A stretch of 64,000 bases of DNA from CG2-30-36-16 sp964372115 (lineage in GTDB: Bacteria > Bacteroidota > Ignavibacteria > Ignavibacteriales > Ignavibacteriaceae): the NCBI GenBank assembly GCA_964372115.1, contig CAYJPN010000026.1, positions 19,572 through 83,571 on the forward strand, given 5' to 3'. The notes under the pieces were generated by a model, which ran no database searches, was not told the origin of the DNA, and saw only the letters and a list, made by a program, of their open reading frames with translations. This document shows positions 10,313 through 18,470 of the stretch, one piece after another. A program made the translations under genes and the position numbers. Within the stretch, counting starts at the first letter, position 1. Each line of letters starts with the position of its first letter.

Positions 10313-11845
10313 TCAATCGATATAATCGTTACTATAACTCATAAAAATATAATCGCCGCCGGCTCCTCTATTTAAGTCCTGTTTTATATTGTTATTGCTT
10401 TGCATCATTATATCAAAAAATACCGCGCCGGCTTTTACATCTTTCGAAATTATATCGCTCGAAGTATTTTCATTTCTCAGCTTTATTCCTCTAATCGGAT
10501 CGGTTGAGCCACGTTTGTAACAGAGATAAATAAAATCGCCGCTCGCGCCTTTATTCAAATCAACATTAATTTTTGTGTAACCGGAAGGAACACTTTCTCC
10601 GGCATCTTCATCCTGGAATTTAATGCTGCTGATCGGGGTATTAGAAGTTGTACCGTCATCGAGCCCTAACGCGTAATAGATGGCAATATAATCACCGCCC
10701 GCACCCTGGTTACAATCCATACCAAGTTTATAATATGTCAAACCATTTTCGTTTATAACATCGGCTAAACTGCTCCAGTTGTTCGAGGTTTTTACTTGCA
10801 AATCGATGATGCACGAATGCGGTGTGGAAGTCTGAGAAATTTTTTTATCGTTTGCCCATGTAGCATAGGCATCTCTAATTTCAGTTTTTCTTGTTTCAGA
10901 GCTGCATAATTCCCAGATGGGCAATAAAGAATTATTTGATGCAAACTCGCAGAACACCGGGTTATCATTTATACTTTGTATCCAGTTATTATAATCACCA
11001 TCGTTTATTATGTTCTGTCCGTACTCGCTCAAACCGCCGTATGTTTCGAGCCGCTCTTCTTTGCTGTTGCTGAATGTACCCCACTGCGCCTCTGAAATAG
11101 TTTCGGTTGTAATTGAAGCTGATGAAAATTTAGATTTGAATCCATAATTTGCATAAGCGCCGACAGACTTACCGCCGGTTACGTCGGAACTTTTTGCAGA
11201 TATATTATAATCTAATCTTCCGCCGACTATTATCCCCACCATACAGTGTGTGCCGTATGTTTGAAATATTGTTGCCGGGCTGACCGACGCATCATTTAAT
11301 TTAGAACCTGCTGTTTCAGTTAAATAATTTTTAATTTCAGAAACAGAAACATCAATCGGTATACGAAAAGATAATTTTTGAATTATACTATGTACGGTTG
11401 CGTAAGAATATTCATGCTGACTGTACCGGTTCTGCGAAAAGCTTGCTCTCACGGCGCCGCTAAAGAACATATAACTGCCGGTAAGCTCTGCCTGAACCTG
11501 CAGACTCGTTGCATACTCACTAACTGTTGTTCCCGATGAAGTTGTAAATACGCTTTTTTCAATTGTCTTTTTCTCAATAAGATTTGCTTCGGCAAGTTTA
11601 TCTAAATCGAGCAGACGCGCTTTTACTATAGATACATCCGCATATTTCTCAAATACATCATAACCACAGCCAAGATTCTCAACTCCTTTTTCTGTTGTTA
11701 TCGGGTCAGGTTCAGGTTCGGTTGGACTTTTTTTACATCCCCCATCAAAAACCGCAATCAATAAAACCATGAGGAATAGTTTGACTGCTCTCCATGCCGG
11801 AAACGTATTCTTCAATTTAAACGAATAGAAATTATTTTTGAACAT
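10313..11845 (-). CDS. MACPF-domain lipoprotein with C-terminal MABP beta-prism
   Basis: 510 residues. The N-terminus has a hydrophobic segment ending in FDGGC (Cys37) followed by KKSPTEPEPDP, consistent with a lipoprotein with a relaxed lipobox. A MACPF/CDC pore-forming domain spans about 60-330; the signature YGTH followed by seven residues and GG is near residue 197. The last ~165 residues hold three similar blocks (CNQGAGGDYIAIYY, LNKGASGDFIYLCYKRG, LNRGAGGDYIFMSY), the pattern of an MABP beta-prism. MACPF proteins insert into membranes; in Bacteroidales some (BSAPs) kill competitors. The target here is unknown. A strong ribosome-binding site (AAGGAG) precedes the ATG by 5 bases. A lone receiver gene lies 71 bases upstream. 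Confidence 0.8.
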   Translation of the reverse strand: MFKNNFYSFKLKNTFPAWRAVKLFLMVLLIAVFDGGCKKSPTEPEPDPITTEKGVENLGCGYDVFEKYADVSIVKARLLDLDKLAEANLIEKKTIEKSVFTTSSGTTVSEYATSLQVQAELTGSYMFFSGAVRASFSQNRYSQHEYSYATVHSIIQKLSFRIPIDVSVSEIKNYLTETAGSKLNDASVSPATIFQTYGTHCMVGIIVGGRLDYNISAKSSDVTGGKSVGAYANYGFKSKFSSASITTETISEAQWGTFSNSKEERLETYGGLSEYGQNIINDGDYNNWIQSINDNPVFCEFASNNSLLPIWELCSSETRKTEIRDAYATWANDKKISQTSTPHSCIIDLQVKTSNNWSSLADVINENGLTYYKLGMDCNQGAGGDYIAIYYALGLDDGTTSNTPISSIKFQDEDAGESVPSGYTKINVDLNKGASGDFIYLCYKRGSTDPIRGIKLRNENTSSDIISKDVKAGAVFFDIMMQSNNNIKQDLNRGAGGDYIFMSYSNDYID

Positions 11846-11916
11846 AACAGCTCCTTGTTATTAGAAATTAATTTTGAATTTTTACACTTACTGTAATCTT
11901 ATTTAAGAATGATTTT

Positions 11917-12282
11917 TTAATCATACAGGGCGCGCTCATTCAGTAGTTTTCTTATTTCAAGCATATTGTTTTTTAGAAAGTAAAATTCAACACCGCAGGC
12001 TTCTGCTTTTTGCCGGTACTGAAAATTATCGTAGCTTGTTAATATTGCCACATGCACCTGCGGCATTAGTTTTTTTATTTCAGATGCCGCACTCAATCCG
12101 TTTTTTTTCCCCATCCGGATATCCATCAATATCCAGTCGGGACAAAACTGAGTACTGGCTGTTACCGCAGTTTCACCGTCAACACATTCCATTACTACAT
12201 CATTTTTTTCCACAACCGTGTTAATGATTTCTTTTCTCATTAAAGCATTATCATCTACAATCATAATTCGCATCGGGTTCAC
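11917..12282 (-). CDS. Single-domain response regulator (CheY-like receiver)
   Basis: 121 residues, only a receiver domain. Acidic pair D10-D11, phosphoacceptor D54 (WILMDIRMG), T82 and K104 (YFLKNN) are all present, so it should accept phosphate. There is no output domain; it presumably acts by protein contact or as a phosphate sink. It lies between a LuxR-type regulator (117 bases upstream) and the MACPF gene. A partial copy of its C-terminal half is found at 10140-10298. Confidence 0.88.
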   Translation of the reverse strand: MNPMRIMIVDDNALMRKEIINTVVEKNDVVMECVDGETAVTASTQFCPDWILMDIRMGKKNGLSAASEIKKLMPQVHVAILTSYDNFQYRQKAEACGVEFYFLKNNMLEIRKLLNERALYD

Positions 12283-12399
12283 ATGTTTCTTTATTGTAAA
12301 AATATTGAGTTGGTTTGAAGAATAAATGAGTTTCAGAACTCATTTTTTGAAAAAGAAGTTAGTTGGGATTTGAATAGAAGTGATTGTTAATTCTGATGT

Positions 12400-13053
12400 T
12401 CAGAAAAGATCTTTATTTTCGATCGCAAATTTTATTAAACCATGTTTGCCGTGAAGATTCAGTTTTACCGAGATGTTAGTACGGTGATTACCTGCTGTCC
12501 TATCACTTATAAATAATGCTTCAGCAATTTCGCAGTTTGTTTTCCACTCCGCAATTAGGTTCATTACGGCTCGTTCTGTTTTGGTCAATGAATTTATTGA
12601 TTCTAATAATACTTTGTTTAAATACCTGTCTTTTTTTCCACTCTTTATAATTTCTGAAAGTCTTATACTGATGTATGTTTCACCATTTAAAACTTTCACT
12701 ACTGCTTCGGTTAACTCATCCACCGCAGTTTCTTTTAAAAGATAACCTTTAGCGCCTGATGAAACAGCCTGGTAAAAATATGTAATGTTTTCGTGCATTG
12801 TTAAAAGTAATATTTTGGTCGGTTCGGGTTCCTCATATAACTCCGATAAAATTTCCAGCCCTGTTTTACCTGGCATCCGCAGATCGATAACTGCAACATC
12901 CGGTTTTATCCCGCGTATAATACCGATTGCATCAATTCCATTTTCAGCTTCGTAGAACTCCAAGTAATTTAAAGATGTTAATGCTTGTTTAACGCCTGTT
13001 CTAAACAGCGGGTGATCGTCTGCAATTAGTATTTTTATTTTATTCTGCTGCAT
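12400..13053 (-). CDS. NarL/FixJ-family response regulator
   Basis: 217 residues. Receiver domain at 1-125 with D12-D13, phosphoacceptor D57 (VAVIDLRMPGKTG) and a Lys in GYLLKE. A LuxR/GerE-type helix-turn-helix occupies about 150-215 (LTKTERAVMNLIAEWKTNCE..IAEALFIS.RTAGNHRTNI). The start overlaps the 3' end of the upstream sensor kinase gene by 14 bases, a typical translationally coupled kinase-regulator pair. It probably controls genes nearby, perhaps the MACPF and cargo genes downstream (inference). Confidence 0.9.
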   Translation of the reverse strand: MQQNKIKILIADDHPLFRTGVKQALTSLNYLEFYEAENGIDAIGIIRGIKPDVAVIDLRMPGKTGLEILSELYEEPEPTKILLLTMHENITYFYQAVSSGAKGYLLKETAVDELTEAVVKVLNGETYISIRLSEIIKSGKKDRYLNKVLLESINSLTKTERAVMNLIAEWKTNCEIAEALFISDRTAGNHRTNISVKLNLHGKHGLIKFAIENKDLF

Positions 13054-16000
13054 ACTTCCGGCTTCTGTTTTTTAATTGAATTATGATGGTGGTTCCTTTA
13101 TTAATTTCGGAGATTATCTTCATCTCTGCATTTAACATCCACGCTCTTTCTTTCATACCTTTTATACCGAGATGCGGTCGTTCCTGTTTTATATTTTTAT
13201 TCGAATTATTAAAACCCCGCCCGTTATCTTTTATCTTTAAAATAAGATACTTCTGTTCGATAATACTTTCTAATTTTACGGTTGAAGCTTCCGCATGTTT
13301 AATTATATTGTTCAACGCCTCTTGTAATATTCTAAAAACATTTATCTTTTCTTCTTCAGAAAAATATTCATCAAGTGAATCAAGATTGTTCTCAATTATC
13401 AAGTTAGTTGCGGATTCAATCCTGTATTCCATCGATTCAATTGCTTGAGTCAGCCCGAGCGCTTCAAGTTCAGATGGATGAAGCAAATGAGAAATATTAC
13501 TAATATCCCTGATGGATGTATCGAGAATATCTATAACACCGTTTACCCGATCTTCATAATTTTTATCTCGGCGGCTGAGTAAAAGTTTATTTTTTACAAC
13601 CAATAAATTTTGTCCGAGATCGTCATGAAGTTCGGATGAAATTTTTTTCCTTTCCTCTTCGTGCGAATTGATTAACTGATTTGTAAGATCGCGCTGGATT
13701 TCTTTTTCCTGTTTCAGCCGGTTAATTCGTGAGCGGAATATCAGTAACACTACAAGAATAACCATACCGGCGGAAATTATTCTAAACCACCAGGTATTAT
13801 AATACGCCGGATGTATAATAATTTTTAATACAGTTTCTTTATCCGACCATCTACCGTCGCTGTTAGCCGCGGTTATTCTTAAAGTATAACTGCCCGGGTC
13901 TATATTGGTAAATGATGCTGTTCTTGTTGATGCATCAGCATGTATCCAGTTGTCACTAAAACCATGCAGCATGTACTTGTATTGTGTTCTTTGCGGATGC
14001 AGATAATCTGTAGAAAAAAACTCAAACGAAAAAAACACATCCGCCTGCGTTAATTCAACTTCTTGTAAATAAGAAATATTTCTACCGGTTGAAAACTCTT
14101 CATTGTTTTTTTTGAAACCGGCAATTATAACATCAGGTCTGAAATCGTTTGTTATAATATCGTCCGGATAAAAAGATGTATATCCTTCGATACCTCCGAA
14201 GAAGAATTCATCGGCGGGACTTTTATAATATGCACACGTGTTAAATTCATCCGATTGCAGTCCGAAATCAACGCCAAAGTTAACTGCTTCTTCTGTGTCT
14301 GAATTATATTTTATTAAACCTTTATTAGTACTCAGCCAGAGATTATTTTTATCATCTGCAAGTATGCCGTAAATATAATCGTTGGCAAACCCATTCTTAA
14401 TATTAAATGTTTCGAAAGTATTTGAGCGCCGGTTAAATTTGTTCAAACCGTTTTCGGTGCCTATCCACATGGTGCCTTTATTATCCTGACAAAAACAATT
14501 TATTCTATTCGAACTTAGTGAGTTTAATTTTTCATCTGCATGGAATGATTTTATTCTGCCCGTGAGTGGATGTAAAACAGAGAACCCGTCCCGGTCGCTG
14601 CCAATCCAGATGTTTCCCTCAACATCTTCAAAGAGCGATTTATATTTTCTATCTATAATTGATGAGGCATCTTTTTTATTATGTATAAATTCTTTTACGG
14701 TTTTATCCTCAGGGACGTATTCAATCAGGCTTTTGTCTGTGCCGAAATATATTTTGCCATTCCTGTTTTTGATGATAGAATACACTTCATTAAATGTGGT
14801 AAGTATTTTTTCATCAAAATATTTATTAAAGGGTCTGCTAACACTTCCATTTTTTACGTTGTACAATAATAACCCGGTTCCTTCTGTTCCTATCCAGAAT
14901 AGATCTTCCTCAACGGGATCTTGAAGTATCGAATAAATATTTAAACGGTCAAGAGCATTTATATTTTTAAAATATGAAATAACTCCCTCTTTATAATCAG
15001 CAATGTTTACAGATGTATGTCCGCCAATCCACAGCCTGTTTTTATTATCTATTAAAAAACAGCGCACACTCGAAAATGTAAGCGCCGGTTCGGTTGTTGT
15101 CTTGTATGTATTAAACTTTTTCGGATAAACAGCCTGCTGAAATATTCCCCTTCCTTCTGTGCCTATCCACAGCAGTCCCGAACGATCGACTAATATAGCC
15201 CGAGGAATACCTCTATCATTTTTTTTCCAAACTTTAGTAAACTTTTTTTGCTTTGAAAAATATTTATAAACTCCCCCCGATGTTGTAAGTATAAACTCGC
15301 TGCCTTTCAATTTAATAATTTGATAAACATATGGATGATAATTTAATTCAGCAGGATCAAGATGAATTAGATCCTGCCGCTCATCTTTATAAATAAATAT
15401 TCCTTCAGTAGAAGTGCCGATCAGTATTTCTTTATCTTCGGTTTCGGCAAATGAAAAAATGCCTGCACTTGCATTTACATTTATCCTTACTTTTTTTAAT
15501 TCATTCTTACTACGGTTAAACATGTAACAACCATCGCCGCTTGTACCGATCCAGATGTTACTGCGGCTGTCTTTGAATAATTGCAAAATATATTTACCAT
15601 GCAGTTGCAGCGACCCGTATAATTCATGTGCCTTATAAAATTTATTCGTAATAAGATTCAGTTGATAAATTCCTGCACGCGTTCCGATCCACAAGGTATC
15701 ATTCAAACATAATAATGAAGTAACGTGTTTGTTTCTTAAAGTAGTGAACATCTCAACTGGCAGTTTATCATTTTCAAACAGACCGGTTTCAAGATTATAC
15801 CGGCTTATACCGTTGCCTGTGCCGATCCATAAAATGTTTTTATATTCGTATAAACTTTTTACAACATTGCCGTTTAGTGAATTGACATTTCGAACATCAT
15901 TCTTGAAGTTTATAAAACTATACCCGTCAAACCTGTTTAATCCGTCCTGCGTGCCTATCCATATATATCCTTTTGAATCCTGAAGAAAAGTAAAAATAAA

Positions 16001-16123
16001 ATTTTGAGAAAGCCCGTCTTTAATATTCAAAGATCGCATAAAATTATTTTGCGGATAAAACGAAACTGTATTTAGTAGTATGATAAGTAAGAAAATAATT
16101 CTTTGCATAATTTTTCTCTTCAA
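13040..16123 (-). CDS. Reg_prop/Y_Y_Y sensor histidine kinase of the NarX (HisKA_3) type
   Basis: 1027 residues. A signal peptide is followed by two seven-bladed-type propellers built from Reg_prop repeats (many WIGT motifs, ~25-670), a Y_Y_Y Ig-like domain (~690-765), one membrane helix (~777-797), a coiled region, a HisKA_3 dimerisation domain with the phosphorylated His in ELHDDLGQ near 830, and a HATPase_c domain (~900-1020, DNGRGF and GIKGMKERA). This is the architecture of a kinase that senses a periplasmic ligand, often a glycan in Bacteroidota, and signals to a LuxR-type regulator, here the overlapping downstream gene. Confidence 0.9.
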   Translation of the reverse strand: MKRKIMQRIIFLLIILLNTVSFYPQNNFMRSLNIKDGLSQNFIFTFLQDSKGYIWIGTQDGLNRFDGYSFINFKNDVRNVNSLNGNVVKSLYEYKNILWIGTGNGISRYNLETGLFENDKLPVEMFTTLRNKHVTSLLCLNDTLWIGTRAGIYQLNLITNKFYKAHELYGSLQLHGKYILQLFKDSRSNIWIGTSGDGCYMFNRSKNELKKVRINVNASAGIFSFAETEDKEILIGTSTEGIFIYKDERQDLIHLDPAELNYHPYVYQIIKLKGSEFILTTSGGVYKYFSKQKKFTKVWKKNDRGIPRAILVDRSGLLWIGTEGRGIFQQAVYPKKFNTYKTTTEPALTFSSVRCFLIDNKNRLWIGGHTSVNIADYKEGVISYFKNINALDRLNIYSILQDPVEEDLFWIGTEGTGLLLYNVKNGSVSRPFNKYFDEKILTTFNEVYSIIKNRNGKIYFGTDKSLIEYVPEDKTVKEFIHNKKDASSIIDRKYKSLFEDVEGNIWIGSDRDGFSVLHPLTGRIKSFHADEKLNSLSSNRINCFCQDNKGTMWIGTENGLNKFNRRSNTFETFNIKNGFANDYIYGILADDKNNLWLSTNKGLIKYNSDTEEAVNFGVDFGLQSDEFNTCAYYKSPADEFFFGGIEGYTSFYPDDIITNDFRPDVIIAGFKKNNEEFSTGRNISYLQEVELTQADVFFSFEFFSTDYLHPQRTQYKYMLHGFSDNWIHADASTRTASFTNIDPGSYTLRITAANSDGRWSDKETVLKIIIHPAYYNTWWFRIISAGMVILVVLLIFRSRINRLKQEKEIQRDLTNQLINSHEEERKKISSELHDDLGQNLLVVKNKLLLSRRDKNYEDRVNGVIDILDTSIRDISNISHLLHPSELEALGLTQAIESMEYRIESATNLIIENNLDSLDEYFSEEEKINVFRILQEALNNIIKHAEASTVKLESIIEQKYLILKIKDNGRGFNNSNKNIKQERPHLGIKGMKERAWMLNAEMKIISEINKGTTIIIQLKNRSRKYAAE

Positions 16124-16309
16124 AGTAAAGAGGAAACAGAAACCGGGTTAAGCAAAACTGGTTTTTAATATATGCAACATTACTATAATTTATTTAAAAA
16201 TAGTAATTCTTATTGTTTTTTTCTGGTTGATGTTTTGCGATATGAATCTATTATTCATCCGGCAACAAGAACTAGGGAAATCGTTTTTTTCTATTCTTTA
16301 TCTCATTTT

Positions 16310-16500
16310 AAAAAGATTATGAAGTAAAAGTGAGTTATTGTTTTTCTAAAATTGTAAGCGGATATTTGTCGGTCGAGTTCTCTGAAGCTGTAATTTCCTT
16401 GTTTGGCAAGTTTTAGATAAAATTCTCTTTCTTCAACGGTCTTAACCTTAAAAATATTGCCAGGTTGTGAGTCCAACTAATTGCTCTCAACAGTGTTGAG
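16310..16500 (-). pseudogene. Remnant of a DUF1016 (YhcG/PDDEXK) nuclease gene
   Basis: Two adjoining frames on this strand give parts of the YhcG N-terminal domain. One reads LLRAISWTHNLAIF, containing the SWTHNL family motif (around 16455-16490). The next frame reads TVEEREFYLKLAKQGNYSF then RELDRQISA (around 16345-16440). A single-base shift separates them and the rest of the protein is missing. Immediately upstream (about 16487-16590) is another short open stretch, CKKPQPPDKQEHLENEAV and onward, of unknown origin. The bases 16124-16310 upstream of the sensor kinase hold no gene I can support and presumably contain its promoter. Confidence 0.55.
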
Positions 16501-16590
16501 AGTTTTGGAAAGTTCTTGTAAGTCAATTAAAACCGCTTCATTCTCCAAATGTTCTTGTTTGTCAGGCGGTTGTGGTTTTTTACAATTACT

Positions 16591-16721
16591 ACTAACGGTT
16601 TGGCAGCTACCCGAAGGCGGCGATTTAGAAGCGCTTCACTTTCAATATACCACAAAATTTGATTGAGGCACGAAGCTTGATTTAACCACTGAACCGCTAC
16701 TTTTGTGTAGGTGCTGTTAGT
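16591..16721. repeat. attC-like imperfect inverted repeat (131 bp)
   Basis: The element begins actaacggtttggcagctac and ends gtaggtgctgttagt; the ends pair as ACTAAC/GTTAGT and GCAGCTAC/GTAGGTGC. Size (131 bp) and architecture (short complementary ends around a variable centre) resemble integron attC recombination sites, and it separates two decayed gene remnants. The end sequences fit the GTTRRRY core consensus only in part, so the integron reading is inference. Confidence 0.4.
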
Positions 16722-16732
16722 GGCAGATGTTC

Positions 16733-16980
16733 TTACCCGAAGATTAAATTTACTCGTTTTCCAGATCCAAACTCAAAAATTCTGTAAAGTGTCGAAGGTT
16801 GAATGACGCATTTTCCATTTTCAAGTCGAGAGATATAACTTTTTTAGTTCCAACTTTTTCAGCAAGTTGTTCTTGTGTCATATTCGCTTCTTTGCGTGCT
16901 TCTTTCAACATTTCGCTAATTACAAATTATGGTGCTTTTTCTTCAAAATTATCTCGCTTTTCAGAGCCAAATCAATCTCC
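16733..16980 (-). pseudogene. Broken HigA-type antitoxin (XRE helix-turn-helix)
   Basis: Read with two corrections, this strand encodes a HigA-like antitoxin: EKRDNFEEKAP, then a TAA stop (16927-16929), FVISEMLKEARKEANMTQEQ, LAEKVGTKK, a lost A in an A-run (near 16840-16845), then SYISRLENGKC and STLYRIFEFGSGKRVNLIFG with a stop at 16733-16735. The MTQEQLAEKVG...YISRLENG segment is the XRE DNA-binding helix-turn-helix. The nonsense codon and frameshift mean no functional antitoxin can be made. It lies just downstream of a matching toxin remnant. Confidence 0.65.
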
Positions 16981-17250
16981 TTTTTTGGGCGTTTTTTGAG
17001 AGCCGTTAAACAGAATTACTAAATTGCCTTTGTCAAAACAGCAAAAAATTCTGTAAATATTACTTTCAAATTCAATTCGTATTTTGCAAAGTCCGTCTGT
17101 TCCCGTAATATGGTTCATGAATTTTTTCAGAACCTTTTGAATAGTTCTTAAAATTTTAATACCGTACTCAATTTTTTCTTGTGCTTTTTCAGTCTGCTCC
17201 AAATAGAAATCAATGAAATAGTGTTCGCAAAAAATGATTTGACTTTTAAT
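16972..17250 (-). pseudogene. Degraded HigB/RelE-type toxin (Gp49-like)
   Basis: The C-terminal 76 codons are open from a TTG at 17202, but homologous sequence continues 16 codons upstream (KSQIIFCEHYFIDFY), where the expected ATG is an ATT at 17248-17250. The core ITGTDGLCKIRIEF.SNIYRIFCCFDKGNLVILFNG and QKTPKK tail are those of Gp49/HigB-like mRNA interferases; about four residues of the usual KKTQKTPKK tail are missing and the protein ends early (KKGD). Loss of the start codon, shortened tail and a broken antitoxin next to it indicate a dying toxin-antitoxin module. A shorter protein from the TTG cannot be excluded. Confidence 0.6.
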
Positions 17251-17336
17251 TTTGCAATGCTAACTCAAAAGTTATCAAATATTTCGAGTTTCTTACATTT
17301 AATACACGTTATTAAAGCACAGTTATTTATAAAAAA

Positions 17337-17374
17337 AGATTCCATCTTTATTTTATAAAATAAAGATGGAATCT
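17337..17374 (-). terminator. Intrinsic terminator of the globin-cupin unit
   Basis: A perfect 38-bp palindrome (agattccatctttatttta and its complement) is followed, on the minus strand, by seven T residues. It lies about 105 bases after the cupin stop codon and separates this unit from the toxin-antitoxin remnants. Confidence 0.7.
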
Positions 17375-17479
17375 AATTGAGATAAACTCAGGATTTAAGT
17401 TCTTAATCCATCAATCTCATTGGTTAATATGTTTACAAAAAAAAAGACTACCAAGACTCACTGTCTTTCGGTGATAATC

Positions 17480-17866
17480 TTAGCCCTTGGTCTTCTCAAT
17501 CATATGATTAATTACATTGCTGTGTTCATGCTGAGGACTGAACATGATTATCTCCGCATCAGCATTGACTTTTACATTATGTCCCGCTGGCCAGTAAAAC
17601 ATATCATTAGCGGTTACGGTTTCCTGAACGCCTTCAGCATCGGTGGTTGTAAGTTCACCTTTCAGAACATAACCCCAATGCGGACTTTGGCATAAGTTTC
17701 CTTCAAGTCCCACAAAAAGCGGGGTGGTATCTACTCCAGCGGAAAGGCTGAAATACTCACCGCTAATTTTACCTAATCCGGATGCGTCACCGAATTCTGT
17801 TTTCTGACGGATAACAGCACCTGGAATTTCCATTTTTACTTCGATGTTTTCTTTTGCAATTTTCAT
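17480..17866 (-). CDS. Small cupin-domain protein
   Basis: 128 residues, no signal peptide. A single cupin barrel is indicated by SPHWGYVLKGEL (first motif, with a His) and FYWPAGHNVKV (second motif), followed by the His-rich MFSPQHEHSNV. Such proteins bind a metal and act as small oxygenases, isomerases or sensors; the substrate is unknown. It starts 21 bases after the truncated globin gene and is probably co-transcribed with it. Confidence 0.75.
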   Translation of the reverse strand: MKIAKENIEVKMEIPGAVIRQKTEFGDASGLGKISGEYFSLSAGVDTTPLFVGLEGNLCQSPHWGYVLKGELTTTDAEGVQETVTANDMFYWPAGHNVKVNADAEIIMFSPQHEHSNVINHMIEKTKG

Positions 17867-17887
17867 TTTTAATCCTTCTGTTTTAAA

Positions 17888-18337
17888 TTATTTAGACATT
17901 ATTGTCTGTCTTAACGACCAGAGAATGTACAGCACATCTTTTTTAGACTCCTCGTCAATATTATGTTTTTCCAAAACTCCCATAATATCGTCTACTACAT
18001 GCATATATTCTGCTGCGCTAATGTTCATCCCCTGATGGGTGGTCGGCATATCCCTACCTTTGTATTTAACTGGAGCCCCGCTTCCGGCGCTAAAAAATTC
18101 GATGGTGTGTTGTCTGATTTTTGCAAATCGTTCCGGTTGATTCTGGTAAGGTTTAAAACGTGCATTAATGGCTGGATTGTTCATGTGCGCTTCAATTACA
18201 TCGTCAACAATGGCTGTTATACCAGGTGTTCCACCCAATCTTTCGAAAAGTGTTTTAGTTTCTGCGGGCATGGTTTGTGCACTTAACATGATGTTCATTG
18301 TTAAAAATGCAAATAAGAATGCGAATTTCTTTTTCAT
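17888..18337 (-). CDS. Exported group I truncated haemoglobin
   Basis: 149 residues. An N-terminal signal peptide (MKKKFAFLFAFLTMNIMLSAQ) precedes a complete 2/2 globin: FERLGGTPGI (helices A/B), RFKPYQ (C/E) and the proximal haem ligand His101 in TTHQGMNIS. Group I truncated globins bind O2 or NO and are usually cytoplasmic, so export to the periplasm or surface is unusual. It forms a two-gene unit with the cupin and lies downstream of an AraC-type regulator on the same strand (133-base gap), which may control it. Confidence 0.85.
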   Translation of the reverse strand: MKKKFAFLFAFLTMNIMLSAQTMPAETKTLFERLGGTPGITAIVDDVIEAHMNNPAINARFKPYQNQPERFAKIRQHTIEFFSAGSGAPVKYKGRDMPTTHQGMNISAAEYMHVVDDIMGVLEKHNIDEESKKDVLYILWSLRQTIMSK

Positions 18338-18470
18338 TATAATCCTATTAAATATAAATATTACACATTAAAATTACGGTGATAAATTTACATTCAATAG
18401 CACGTTTGGTTCTTCTGCAAGCACATTTGGTTCAGAAAAAGAATTGAATTCGAAATGAAATATTAAAGAT

